From Clostridia bacterium (lineage in GTDB: Bacteria > Bacillota > Clostridia > TANB77 > CAG-465), in the NCBI GenBank assembly GCA_017536445.1, contig JAFXHJ010000002.1:1-49466 (forward strand): 49,466 bases of DNA, given 5' to 3'. Of this stretch, positions 26,245 to 33,979 are shown one piece after another (within the stretch, counting starts at the first letter, position 1; every line of letters begins with the position of its first letter). The notes under the pieces were generated by a model. It saw nothing but the letters and a program-made list of their open reading frames with translations, searched no databases and was not told the DNA's origin. A program made the position numbers and the translations under genes.

Positions 26245-26285
26245 ATAAGTATGTCAACCCCCAATAGTATTAAAAATAATTTTTT

Positions 26286-26334
26286 AAAGGAGGGCGATTC
26301 GTCTGACATAACGGATCGCGATTTTAGCACTATG
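26286..26334 (+). promoter_or_regulatory. Shine-Dalgarno site, hairpin and start codon: looped-out spacer
   Basis: AAAGGAGG (26286-26293) has no start codon at normal distance. Directly after it a hairpin can form: GCGATTCG (26294-26301) with CGGATCGC (26312-26319), one G.U pair, plus a T-A closing pair. Folding removes 26 bases and leaves 12 between the site and ATG 26332. Comparable hairpins are described in phage T4 genes 25 and 38. Confidence 0.6.
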
Positions 26335-27018
26335 GCAAAGGTAACATTCGCAGAGGCAAAGGCAATCACGGCAAAGGTTCTTGAAGTTTCGACTCAGAAG
26401 CCTATGGTTAAGGTCCCCCTGGACAACGTTGTATTCGATCGTCTTGGAGAGATTCCTCTCCTTGAGATGCTTGTGAATCTCAACATTGTGACCAAGGAGC
26501 ACATTAACGGTACCACCTATGATAAGGCGCAGTTCCAGATGGTGATGAGAATCATCGACGGTAAGCTTCTTATGAGAGGTCAGGATATGATCGAACGCCC
26601 CGACGCTTATGCTTGGAAAACAAGCAAGGTCGTTAGCGCAAAGAACAAGAAAGCTCTTGGTTTCCATTCCGTGGAAGGTGCACAGACTTACGCACAGGTA
26701 TTGGCCACCATCGGTGACCAGCGCGAGCGGGATCTCTTCACAGATCTTCTCGTAAACTGGGCAAAGGACTTGCTCTTAATCCACACCGAAGCTGAGGATC
26801 GCATGGTAATCGTAGTTACAGAGGAACTTATCACCGAGTACAAGATCACCGCAGTCCCCAACAGTTACGACATCGAGTGGCCTGCTGAAGGCGCCGATGG
26901 TGTTGAACTTACACCTATCAAGGTAGGTGATGCTCTCGTTATTGAGAACTGCTCCTTCGGTTCCGCATTCTATGTGGTACAGAAAGATGAGTTTGAACTC
27001 ACTCACGAAGCTAAGTAA
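26332..27018 (+). CDS. Unrecognised 228-aa protein with foreign codon use
   Basis: I do not recognise this family. The start at 26332 (MAKVTFAEAK) is chosen because the protein reads as well folded from there and a hairpin can bring AAAGGAGG close. The in-frame ATG at 26251 lies exactly at the predicted mRNA 5' end and would give 27 extra low-complexity residues as a leaderless alternative. The sequence is soluble, mixed alpha/beta, with VMRIIDGKLLMRGQDMIERPDAYAW in the middle, RERDLFTDLLVNWAKDLLLIHTEAEDRMVIVV, and a beta-rich end. Codons are G/C-rich (CTC, CGC, ATC, AAG), unlike all neighbours except the oxidoreductase at 8.3-9.4 kb. It has its own promoter and terminator, as a transferred cassette might. 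Confidence 0.65.
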   Translation: MAKVTFAEAKAITAKVLEVSTQKPMVKVPLDNVVFDRLGEIPLLEMLVNLNIVTKEHINGTTYDKAQFQMVMRIIDGKLLMRGQDMIERPDAYAWKTSKVVSAKNKKALGFHSVEGAQTYAQVLATIGDQRERDLFTDLLVNWAKDLLLIHTEAEDRMVIVVTEELITEYKITAVPNSYDIEWPAEGADGVELTPIKVGDALVIENCSFGSAFYVVQKDEFELTHEAK

Positions 27019-27055
27019 TCAACACATTGTCCCAACGTAAGTCCACGAAAGTGGC

Positions 27056-27086
27056 AAGGCACCCCTACCTATGGGGTGCCTTTTCC
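27056..27086 (+). terminator. Rho-independent terminator, GC-rich
   Basis: The stem AAGGCACCCC / GGGGTGCCTT is followed by TTTT. Just before it (27043-27054) is a small CCAC-GAAA-GTGG hairpin with a GNRA-type tetraloop. Confidence 0.92.
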
Positions 27087-27106
27087 TGTATATATTAAAT
27101 CAAAAT

Positions 27107-27196
27107 CTATTTATTATCATCTTTAGAATCAGCGCTAGCAACAACTACTGCTAATACTATAAGCGCAACTGTTGTTATAGAAATCATTAAAAGCAT
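27107..27196 (-). CDS. Tiny single-pass membrane protein (29 aa)
   Basis: This short reading frame has AAGGAG 6-8 bases before its ATG. It encodes one hydrophobic helix (residues 1-22, MLLMISITTVALIVLAVVVA) and a charged tail SADSKDDNK. It lies 17 bases downstream of another small membrane gene on the same strand, probably one transcript. The function is unknown; good ribosome site, typical helix and typical polar tail favour a real gene. Confidence 0.5.
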   Translation of the reverse strand: MLLMISITTVALIVLAVVVASADSKDDNK

Positions 27197-27213
27197 AATT
27201 TTCTCCTTACATG

Positions 27214-27390
27214 TTATTTCCTTTTGCCATCTTCATATTTATTGTGCATATCTGCAAGTGCACCTAATGTCCACCAGTCTACACCAGATTCTTCATCGTT
27301 TGCAATCTCGTGAGATTTTACGCCTAGTGCTATGCCTAATATAGTAGGTAAAACAAATATAGCAACAAGGATTATTAGAACCCAAATCAT
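27214..27390 (-). CDS. Small single-pass membrane protein (58 aa)
   Basis: An AAAGGAG site lies about 8 bases before the ATG at 27390. The 58-aa product has an N-terminal transmembrane helix (about 2-23: IWVLIILVAIFVLPTILGIA) and a soluble tail with ESGVDWWTLGALADMHNKYEDGKRK. It is followed by the 29-aa membrane gene. It is divergent from the SNF2 helicase. The regular codon use and clear ribosome site support it. The role is unknown. Confidence 0.6.
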   Translation of the reverse strand: MIWVLIILVAIFVLPTILGIALGVKSHEIANDEESGVDWWTLGALADMHNKYEDGKRK

Positions 27391-27484
27391 ATAAACATCT
27401 CCTTTAATTTAGAAAGATTATATCATATGTATAGATAAAACAAAATATATGATATAATTTCATTAAAACAAAGGGGAAAAATAT

Positions 27485-30199
27485 ATGGCAGAAAAATATT
27501 CTTTTAAGGATGCAAGAAAAACAATAAAGAAGTTTAATAACATATTAAATGAGTTACAAAAAGTAGAAAGTATTGTAGAAAAGTATGAAACAGATATGTT
27601 GGCAAAGGCAGAAGCAATGTTAAACATAGACTTCTTCCAAAACAAACTAACAGCAGATTTAGACTTGGGAAAAGTAACAGATGTAGACTATAACGAAACA
27701 TATGACTTAATGGTAGCAATCTACAGCTATTTTGAAAGTAAAAAGCTTTTAGAATATTGTATGGGACTGTATGTAGGAAACAATGAATATATAAAAGACA
27801 ATATTAAATCTTTAGGCAAGTGTAAAAATGTATTTAGTTGGATGTTTGCTAACAAAACAAGAAAAGAATATGCAAAACAGGCCTATGATAGACTAAAATA
27901 TCCAGAAAATGAACAGTTTTATACAGACTCATTAAATGCTGTTACAAGACTAAATAATCTGATGACTACTGCTAAATCTGAAGTGCTAGCAGATGTAATG
28001 GATAATGAAGAAGAATACCAAAAGATATTGTTTGTAATAAAGCCATTCATAACAGATGTTGGTAAAAAGGTAAGTTGTATAGAACGCTTAAAGGACGAAT
28101 ATGGATACTTTGTAAGTGATCTAAAGAGAATGGAAGAAGATTTTTTAAGAGCAAAAGACGAAGTAAAGAAAGCAATAGATGAGCTTATGGAACAAGAAGT
28201 TAAAGATGTGTTAAAAAGTTTACCTCTTGAAGAATTAAATAGAGATAAAAGCGGAATAAAGATACAAGCCTTAAAAGACTATGGATACACAAGCTTAGAA
28301 AATGTATATGATTGTACACATAGGTATTTAGTACAAATGCCTGGTATAGGAGAAAAAGGTGCTTATCAAATAGAAGCAATCTGTGACAGAATAGTAAAAG
28401 ATACAAGACAAAACATGAAGATTAAGCTAACTACAGATAAGAAAACATTCTATACTACTCAAGTTGTTTACGCTATATACAAATATAAAGAGAAAAAGAA
28501 AATATTAGATGAGAAATTTAAACTAGATGAAGAAGTAACGTTCAAAATAGATGAAGCATTCAAGCTATTTAATGAACTAGCAAATGGAATAAAACATTAC
28601 TTTAGTACAAAAGAAGAAAAAACAGATAGTGTAGAAGAATACAGTTGGTTAAAGAAAAATATAAAAGAAGAAGGATTCTGTACAAGGGCAAAAGAATTAT
28701 TAAAGCAGTACGAAGATGCGGGAAGAAAGAGTAAATTTGAAACTTGGATAGACTTTGCAAAAGATACAGCGGCATATTATAGCGTAATAGAGGAACTATG
28801 TCCTAATGTACTTGGTAATGAAGATTATTACTACGGCTTACCTGCAGAATTAGCAAAAGCAATACAAGAAGAACCATTGTATCTAGATGGCTTAAATTGC
28901 ACTTTAAGACATTACCAAGAAATAGGTGCAAAATATATCCTACACCAAAAGAAAGTGCTTCTAGGAGACGAAATGGGCCTAGGAAAGACGGTTCAAGCAA
29001 TAGCATCTATGGTATCGTTAAGAAATACAGGAGCAACACACTTTCTTGTAGTATGTCCAGCCAGTGTTGTTGTTAACTGGTGTAGAGAGATAAAGAAACA
29101 TAGTAATCTAGAGCCAATAAAGATACATGGAAGTAGTATAAAAACTGGTCTTAGCAAATGGGTTAAAAATGGTGGAGTTGCTGTAACTACATTTGAAACA
29201 ACAGATAACATTGTGCTAGAAGAAGGATATAAATATTCTATGCTAGTAGTAGATGAAGCACATTATATTAAAAATCCAGAAGCACAAAGAACAGTTAACA
29301 CAATAAGATTAAGTAACCATGCAGAAAGAATGTTGTTTATGACAGGAACTGCATTAGAAAACAGAGTAGATGAGATGATAGGATTAATAGGAATACTAAA
29401 TCACGAAGTTTACTCACAAGTTGCAAGAATAGGGTACTTGTCTACTGCAATTAAGTTTAGAGAAAAAGTAGCACCGGTATATTATAGAAGAAAAAGAGAA
29501 GATGTATTAACAGAATTACCAGAGTTAACGGAGTACAAAGATTGGTGTACAATGACACCATACGAAGAAAAGGTATACGAGGATACTATACTAAATGGAT
29601 CATATCCAGATGCAAGAAGATTATCTTGGCATATAGACGACCTAACACAATCATCTAAAGCAACAAGATTATTAGAACTAGTAGAACAAGCAAAAGATGA
29701 AGATAGAAAGATAATAATATTCTCATTCTTCTTAGATACAATAGAAAAAATAGCTAAGCTATTAGAAAAAGAATGTGTAGGAGTAATAACAGGAGCAATA
29801 GATTCAGCTAAAAGACAAGAAATAATAGACAACCTAGACAAAGCACCTGCAGGAAGTGTAATAATAGCACAAATAATAGCAGGAGGAACAGGACTAAACA
29901 TACAATCGGCAAGTGTAGTAATTCTATGCGAACCACAACTTAAACCATCAACAGAAAACCAAGCAATATCTAGAGCATACAGAATGGGACAAGCCAGAAA
30001 TGTACTTGTACATAGACTACTTTGTGATGAAACAATAGATAAAAGAATAATAGACTTACTAGAAGAAAAACAAAAGATATTCGATACATTTGCAGATAAA
30101 TCTGCAGCAGCAGAACAAACTCTAGAAATAGAAGAAGCAGCTCTTGGCAACATCATCAAGGATGAGGCTAAGAGAATTAAGGAGAAGCAAGGGAAGTAA
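27485..30199 (+). CDS. SNF2-family DNA-dependent ATPase (helicase superfamily 2)
   Basis: This 904-aa protein has a helical N-terminal region (1-440) of unknown fold that includes a helix-hairpin-helix DNA-binding element (about 282-298, MPGIGEKGAYQIEAI). The two-lobed SNF2 motor follows: motif I GDEMGLGKTVQAIA (about 494), DEAH box (about 590), GTALENR (motif III region) and motif VI QAISRAYRMGQARNV (about 826). Such motors translocate on duplex DNA and remodel protein-DNA complexes; in bacteria they occur in RapA-like proteins and in defence loci. GGGG precedes the ATG. It lies just upstream of a methyltransferase but has its own terminator, so functional linkage is only suggested. Confidence 0.9.
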   Translation: MAEKYSFKDARKTIKKFNNILNELQKVESIVEKYETDMLAKAEAMLNIDFFQNKLTADLDLGKVTDVDYNETYDLMVAIYSYFESKKLLEYCMGLYVGNNEYIKDNIKSLGKCKNVFSWMFANKTRKEYAKQAYDRLKYPENEQFYTDSLNAVTRLNNLMTTAKSEVLADVMDNEEEYQKILFVIKPFITDVGKKVSCIERLKDEYGYFVSDLKRMEEDFLRAKDEVKKAIDELMEQEVKDVLKSLPLEELNRDKSGIKIQALKDYGYTSLENVYDCTHRYLVQMPGIGEKGAYQIEAICDRIVKDTRQNMKIKLTTDKKTFYTTQVVYAIYKYKEKKKILDEKFKLDEEVTFKIDEAFKLFNELANGIKHYFSTKEEKTDSVEEYSWLKKNIKEEGFCTRAKELLKQYEDAGRKSKFETWIDFAKDTAAYYSVIEELCPNVLGNEDYYYGLPAELAKAIQEEPLYLDGLNCTLRHYQEIGAKYILHQKKVLLGDEMGLGKTVQAIASMVSLRNTGATHFLVVCPASVVVNWCREIKKHSNLEPIKIHGSSIKTGLSKWVKNGGVAVTTFETTDNIVLEEGYKYSMLVVDEAHYIKNPEAQRTVNTIRLSNHAERMLFMTGTALENRVDEMIGLIGILNHEVYSQVARIGYLSTAIKFREKVAPVYYRRKREDVLTELPELTEYKDWCTMTPYEEKVYEDTILNGSYPDARRLSWHIDDLTQSSKATRLLELVEQAKDEDRKIIIFSFFLDTIEKIAKLLEKECVGVITGAIDSAKRQEIIDNLDKAPAGSVIIAQIIAGGTGLNIQSASVVILCEPQLKPSTENQAISRAYRMGQARNVLVHRLLCDETIDKRIIDLLEEKQKIFDTFADKSAAAEQTLEIEEAALGNIIKDEAKRIKEKQGK

Positions 30200-30206
30200 A
30201 TTGAAA

Positions 30207-30235
30207 CACACTACATTTATTTGTAGTGTGCTTTT
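30207..30235 (+). terminator. Rho-independent terminator after the SNF2 gene
   Basis: The stem CACACTACA / TGTAGTGTG has a 6-nt loop, then CTTTTG. Confidence 0.85.
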
Positions 30236-30286
30236 GCTATATATAATGTAGGAAAAAGAAAAAATATATATTTTTTTGTCATGCTA

Positions 30287-30315
30287 TTGTTTTTTGATAA
30301 AAAATCATGTAAAAT
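30287..30315 (+). promoter_or_regulatory. Promoter of the cytosine methyltransferase gene
   Basis: TTGTTT (30287-30292), 17 bp and TAAAAT (30310-30315). Transcription from near 30322 excludes the in-frame ATG codons at 30281 and 30314, so translation starts at 30338. Confidence 0.6.
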
Positions 30316-30337
30316 GGACACTGTAAGGGGTGATGAT

Positions 30338-31612
30338 ATGAATTTTTATACAATAGAACAAGTAGCAGAAATGTCTGGAAAGAGCATAAAGACTGTAAGA
30401 AGACACATTGCGGCAAATAAATTGAGCTCAGAAAAGGTGCAAAATAAATATAGAATATCAGAAGACGCATATAATGAATGGATAACAGGAACTGTTTTTG
30501 AAGAAGAAGATAAAGGAGTTTTTGTTAAAGAAATAGATGAAGAAGTTAACAACAGCTATAAAATAAATTGGGCAGATATATCTGAGGGATTAAAGATAGA
30601 TGGTTGGAAAAATAAAGATGAAAGAAATGGCTATAAGTTTATAGATTTATTTGCTGGCGCAGGCGGACTTAGCTGTGGATTAGTTATGGCTGGTTTTACA
30701 CCAGTAGCGTCAGTGGAAATAATGCCAGAAGCAGTTAAAACATATGAGCATAATTTTATTTCTAAGAAAGGGTTTAATGAGAAAGTTGAAACTAGAGATA
30801 TACGTTCTCAAGATGTTAAGAATGAACTATATGCAACCATTGGTGATCAACATATAGATTTAATAGTCGGTGGCTTCCCATGTCAAGGGTTTAGTATGGC
30901 GGGAAATAGAGTTGTAGCAGATCCAAGAAATAGTTTATATTTAGAAATGTTAGAAATAGTTAAGAATGTAAAACCATCGTATGTTGTAATGGAAAATGTT
31001 GAAGGCTTAAGATCTATGCTAGATGGAAAGGTAGAAACTCAAATAATAAATGATTATAGGGAAATAGGATATGAAATAAATGTTGCAACTCTTAATGCAG
31101 CAGATTATGGAGTTGCACAGCAAAGAAAACGTGTTATTTTCATAGGTAACAGAATAGGAAACAAAAATTATCATCCTAAGCCTGTATATGAAGCATCAGA
31201 GTATAAAACTTTAGGTGAAGCTATAAGCAAATATATGAATATCGAAGAAAATAAAGATATTAATCATGTATTTACTAGACACACTGATGAAATGAAAGAA
31301 AGATTATTGAATGTTCCAGAGGGGAAAAGTTTGTTTAAGAATTATTCGGATTCGTGGAAAAAATCACCATGGGACAAACCTTCATGTACAATAAAGGAAA
31401 ACCACGGTGCTGTGAACATACATCCAAAACTTCCTAGAGTATTAACGGCTAGAGAAATAGCGGCTATACAATCTTTTCCGGATGATTTTATATTCCAAGG
31501 ACCAAAAAAATGGCAATTAGTACAAATAGGTAATGCAGTGCCGCCGCTTCTAGGAAAAGCTATAGGACTAGCGGTAGCTAAAGGTTTAAACGAGAACGAA
31601 GAATTATTGTAG
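30338..31612 (+). CDS. DNA (cytosine-5-)-methyltransferase with N-terminal HTH
   Basis: This 424-aa enzyme methylates cytosine at C5 in a specific DNA sequence. Residues 1-50 form an excisionase/MerR-like helix-turn-helix (YTIEQVAEMSGKSIKTVRRHI). Then come motif I FIDLFAGAGGLSCG (about 101), motif IV FPCQGFSMAG with catalytic Cys182, motif VI MENVEGL, motif VIII QQRKRVIFIG, a target-recognition region and motifs IX/X (IQSFPDDFIF and QIGNAVPP). The HTH is not part of standard enzymes and may let the protein regulate its own or the nuclease operon. AAGGGGTGAT precedes the ATG. It is convergent with a restriction-nuclease-like gene, the usual pairing of a type II restriction-modification system. 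Confidence 0.92.
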   Translation: MNFYTIEQVAEMSGKSIKTVRRHIAANKLSSEKVQNKYRISEDAYNEWITGTVFEEEDKGVFVKEIDEEVNNSYKINWADISEGLKIDGWKNKDERNGYKFIDLFAGAGGLSCGLVMAGFTPVASVEIMPEAVKTYEHNFISKKGFNEKVETRDIRSQDVKNELYATIGDQHIDLIVGGFPCQGFSMAGNRVVADPRNSLYLEMLEIVKNVKPSYVVMENVEGLRSMLDGKVETQIINDYREIGYEINVATLNAADYGVAQQRKRVIFIGNRIGNKNYHPKPVYEASEYKTLGEAISKYMNIEENKDINHVFTRHTDEMKERLLNVPEGKSLFKNYSDSWKKSPWDKPSCTIKENHGAVNIHPKLPRVLTAREIAAIQSFPDDFIFQGPKKWQLVQIGNAVPPLLGKAIGLAVAKGLNENEELL

Positions 31613-31618
31613 ATAATG

Positions 31619-31656
31619 AAAGGACATCCTAAAAGTTGAAGGATGTCCTTAATTTT
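31619..31656. terminator. Shared terminator between methyltransferase and nuclease genes
   Basis: The stem AAGGACATCCT / AGGATGTCCTT is followed by AATTTT on the plus strand and preceded by TTTCATTAT when read on the minus strand. It sits between convergent stop codons. Confidence 0.8.
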
Positions 31657-33061
31657 ATACGTTTTCAATTGTTTGTATAAGATTTTTAAAGTTGAATCTA
31701 AACTTATAACAATTTCTATTTTTATGTACTTGGAATTCACCAATGGATATATTGTTGTATTTAACCGTATTACTTTCGTTCCATATATTTATACTTGGCT
31801 TAGAAAAAGAAAAGTTTTCTTTTTTCCATTCGAAGTTACTTGCATAATCTTTTTCAAAAATTTTGTAGTTAAATGATTCGTTTTCTTGGTATAACCATAA
31901 CAGAAAGTCGGAATCAAACAAATGACTAATATATATAGGTACCATTTTATCTATATTGTTAAGTGCCATTAATTTAAATGAATGTTCATTAATTTGCGTA
32001 TCGTTACATAAATCTTTAAAATACAGATAACAAGTTTGAGCACTGGGTTGCCCAACTTCTGGAGGACAAACCATTTTGCCTGTATTAGTTTTTAATGATA
32101 ATGTCAAATTGTTTTCTAAAACAAAATCGTAAGGACATTTACTTTCTGCTTTGCGAATTCCAGGCTCAGAACCAGTGTGTTTAATCGGAACAGGTATGCT
32201 ATTAAAAGCTTCTGATATAACGGGTTTTAAAGCTATTTCGAAGCTTTCGGATGAACGTTCAGCTATGTGGCTTGGAAAAGATAAATTGTATAAATCGCAT
32301 ATTGTTTTCTCAGCAGAAATGCCAAGAGTCTCATTGTTTTTAGTAACTGTTACTAAAAAATCCATTACAGCGGACATTATAAATCTGAACTTAAATGTTC
32401 GATTTTTATGTATCTGTATTTCTGCAATTGATTTACCTCTGTATTTTAATGTAGTGCTTTCCTTCCAGGCAGTTAAGTCTCGTGTAAAAGAAAAATTACT
32501 TCTTTCGAAATCTAGATCTAAGCATTGTTTTCTATCAAATATTGAATATGATACGTTATTATCCTTAGATACTTTGAACCAGATAGTATAGTCGGATGTA
32601 AACAAGTAATCGAAAAATATAGGTAACATTAGATGTATGTTATCGTAAACAACTTGCTTGATTTCACATTTATCGGTAATATATCGATCTGTAAATTGAT
32701 CAAAATAATAATTAAAAGTTTTTAAACCGGCTTGCCCGACTACTCTAGGAGCAATTTTATCATTTGCTTTAGATGTTCTTATAGATAATGTTTTACCATT
32801 TTCAAGTATAAAATTATCTGTGTTGTAATATTCTCCGGGTTTTTTAGAATTTGTATATGTAACACATTTTTGTGGTTTAATTCCGAGGTCCTCAAAAGCA
32901 TTAATTATGGTTCTTTGCATTTTTATAGAAAGATGCTCTGGATTATAATTGGATATAAAATGTTCTTGAGCTTCTTTAGGAATAGATATTTTAAAGTGAC
33001 TGCATATAAATCTTTGGATAGTTATTCCTAATGTTGCCCAATTTGATTGGTCGTATGTCAT
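31655..33061 (-). CDS. Tandemly duplicated restriction-endonuclease-like protein
   Basis: This 468-aa protein is made of two homologous halves (about 1-235 and 236-468). Shared blocks are (N/D)F(I/V)LEN..TLS(I/L)(R/K)T, P(R/E)VGQ, a W.(E)S.T.KY...SI.E(I/F)Q(I/V)HKNR..KFRF end block, and a mid Y/I-rich stretch. The second half has Asp312 ... Lys324 in YDFVLENNLTLSLKTN, compatible with a PD-(D/E)XK-type site with Ser in the middle position; the first half has Asn83 and Arg95 there, so it looks inactive. Convergence with a C5 methyltransferase supports a type II restriction enzyme. Start at 33061 follows GGTGAT; upstream in-frame Met lies before the promoter. The exact restriction family is unknown. 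Confidence 0.75.
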   Translation of the reverse strand: MTYDQSNWATLGITIQRFICSHFKISIPKEAQEHFISNYNPEHLSIKMQRTIINAFEDLGIKPQKCVTYTNSKKPGEYYNTDNFILENGKTLSIRTSKANDKIAPRVVGQAGLKTFNYYFDQFTDRYITDKCEIKQVVYDNIHLMLPIFFDYLFTSDYTIWFKVSKDNNVSYSIFDRKQCLDLDFERSNFSFTRDLTAWKESTTLKYRGKSIAEIQIHKNRTFKFRFIMSAVMDFLVTVTKNNETLGISAEKTICDLYNLSFPSHIAERSSESFEIALKPVISEAFNSIPVPIKHTGSEPGIRKAESKCPYDFVLENNLTLSLKTNTGKMVCPPEVGQPSAQTCYLYFKDLCNDTQINEHSFKLMALNNIDKMVPIYISHLFDSDFLLWLYQENESFNYKIFEKDYASNFEWKKENFSFSKPSINIWNESNTVKYNNISIGEFQVHKNRNCYKFRFNFKNLIQTIENV

Positions 33062-33077
33062 ATTAATCACCGTAAAT

Positions 33078-33106
33078 ATAATACAATTATTACTTATAAA
33101 TGTCAA
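33078..33106 (-). promoter_or_regulatory. Consensus promoter of the nuclease-like gene
   Basis: On the minus strand TTGACA (33106-33101), 17 bp and TATTAT (33083-33078). Transcription would start near 33071, ten bases before the ATG at 33061. Confidence 0.8.
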
Positions 33107-33117
33107 TATATTTAGCA

Positions 33118-33163
33118 ATTGTAGCAATATTTCTACAATATTTGTCGTATATTGTAGAAATAT
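33118..33163. promoter_or_regulatory. Operator region with ATTGTAG inverted repeats
   Basis: A 15-bp perfect inverted repeat (33127-33141 with 33149-33163, 7-bp spacer) contains CTACAAT and ATTGTAG. A third copy, ATTGTAG, lies at 33118-33124. The array sits between two divergent promoters and abuts the plus-strand -35 box at 33165. Confidence 0.7.
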
Positions 33164-33164
33164 G

Positions 33165-33193
33165 TTGAAAATATGACTGATGTGTAGTATAAT
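33165..33193 (+). promoter_or_regulatory. Promoter of the alpha-CTD/GHKL operon
   Basis: TTGAAA (33165-33170), 17 bp and TATAAT (33188-33193). The first start codon is at 33213 after AGGTGAT. Confidence 0.8.
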
Positions 33194-33212
33194 GCTGAAT
33201 AGGTGATAATTT

Positions 33213-33431
33213 ATGTATGAAGAAAGTAAAAGAGAAAAATTTGTGAGATTAGCAGAAAACAGAGTTAATTCTACATTAAAGGATATTAGTTTAATAGGAA
33301 ATTTATCTAATAAATCTAATTATGACTACACAAAAGAGGATGTAGATAAAATAATAAGAACGTTGAAAAAATCAGTTAATGATTTGGAAATGAATTTTGC
33401 CAGCAAAAACAGAAGCGACTTTAAGTTATAA
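33213..33431 (+). CDS. Small conserved helical protein (72 aa)
   Basis: The sequence REKFVRLAENRVNSTLKDISLIGNLSNKSNY and TKEDVDKIIRTLKKSVNDL matches a small, highly conserved protein that I recall as common in Firmicutes, often near restriction-modification or mobile genes. Function is unknown to me. It has predicted helices only. It is the first gene of the operon, with AGGTGAT before the ATG, and the next gene starts three bases after its stop. Confidence 0.75.
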   Translation: MYEESKREKFVRLAENRVNSTLKDISLIGNLSNKSNYDYTKEDVDKIIRTLKKSVNDLEMNFASKNRSDFKL

Positions 33432-33433
33432 CG

Positions 33434-33979
33434 ATGTTAATAGATGAAATTGGTCTTTCTGTTAGAGCCTATAATTGTTTGAGACGAGCTGGCGTAAGAA
33501 CAATTGAAGAAATGGCTGAGATTGCAAAGACGGATTTAAACAAAATACGCAATTGTGGAGAAAAAACAAAAGAAGAGATATTAAATGCGGTTGCTAATGC
33601 TGAAAGTCAAGGCTTTTTTTCGGAAGAATATAAAACGGCAGAGTCCGAAAATAACAGAAAAGCAATTAGAATAAACTATATATTGTCCTTAGGGTTGTCG
33701 GTAAGAGCTAAAACTGTGTTAATAAGAATGGGTGTTGGAACAGCTGCAGAGCTTTTGGAACTTACAGAAGAAAAATTGTATGCGGTGAGAAATGCAGGAA
33801 CAACTACAGTAAAAGAAATAATGTATTTTATTAATGTGAATAAAGCCAAACTTATGGAAGAGAACGTTGATGAAGAAGTAATAATGGCTAGAATGGATAT
33901 AGCAAAATATACAAATTTGTGTGGAGCTTTTAAAGTTTGTGATTTACCGTTAAGTTTACGGCTTAAAACAGGAACTTGA
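33434..33979 (+). pseudogene. Tandem alpha-CTD-like regulator, 5' part of a frameshifted gene
   Basis: This 181-aa frame carries two copies of the helix-hairpin-helix domain of the RNA polymerase alpha C-terminus: LSVRAYNCLRRAGVRTIEEMAEIAKTDLNKIRNCGEKTKEEI (about 7-50) and LGLSVRAKTVLIRMGVGTAAELLELTEEKLYAVRNAGTTTVKEI (about 83-125). A third begins (LPLSLRLK, about 170) but the frame ends at 33979. In the +1 frame the third copy continues in QELEENGIYTIKQFL into the downstream frame. The join lies within 33954-33979, at or near an AAAA run (33965-33968). The intact protein would be an alpha-CTD/sigma-region-4 transcription factor of about 740 aa. A real mutation, a sequencing deletion or a programmed shift are all possible. 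Confidence 0.75.

Noticed and set aside
26251-26331. Protein start at ATG 26251
   Set aside because: The ATG coincides with the predicted mRNA 5' end, so only leaderless translation would use it. The extra 27 residues are low complexity. I prefer 26332 but keep this alternative open.
30281-30337. Methyltransferase start at ATG 30281
   Set aside because: The predicted promoter -10 box (30310-30315) lies downstream of it, and only 30338 has a ribosome site.
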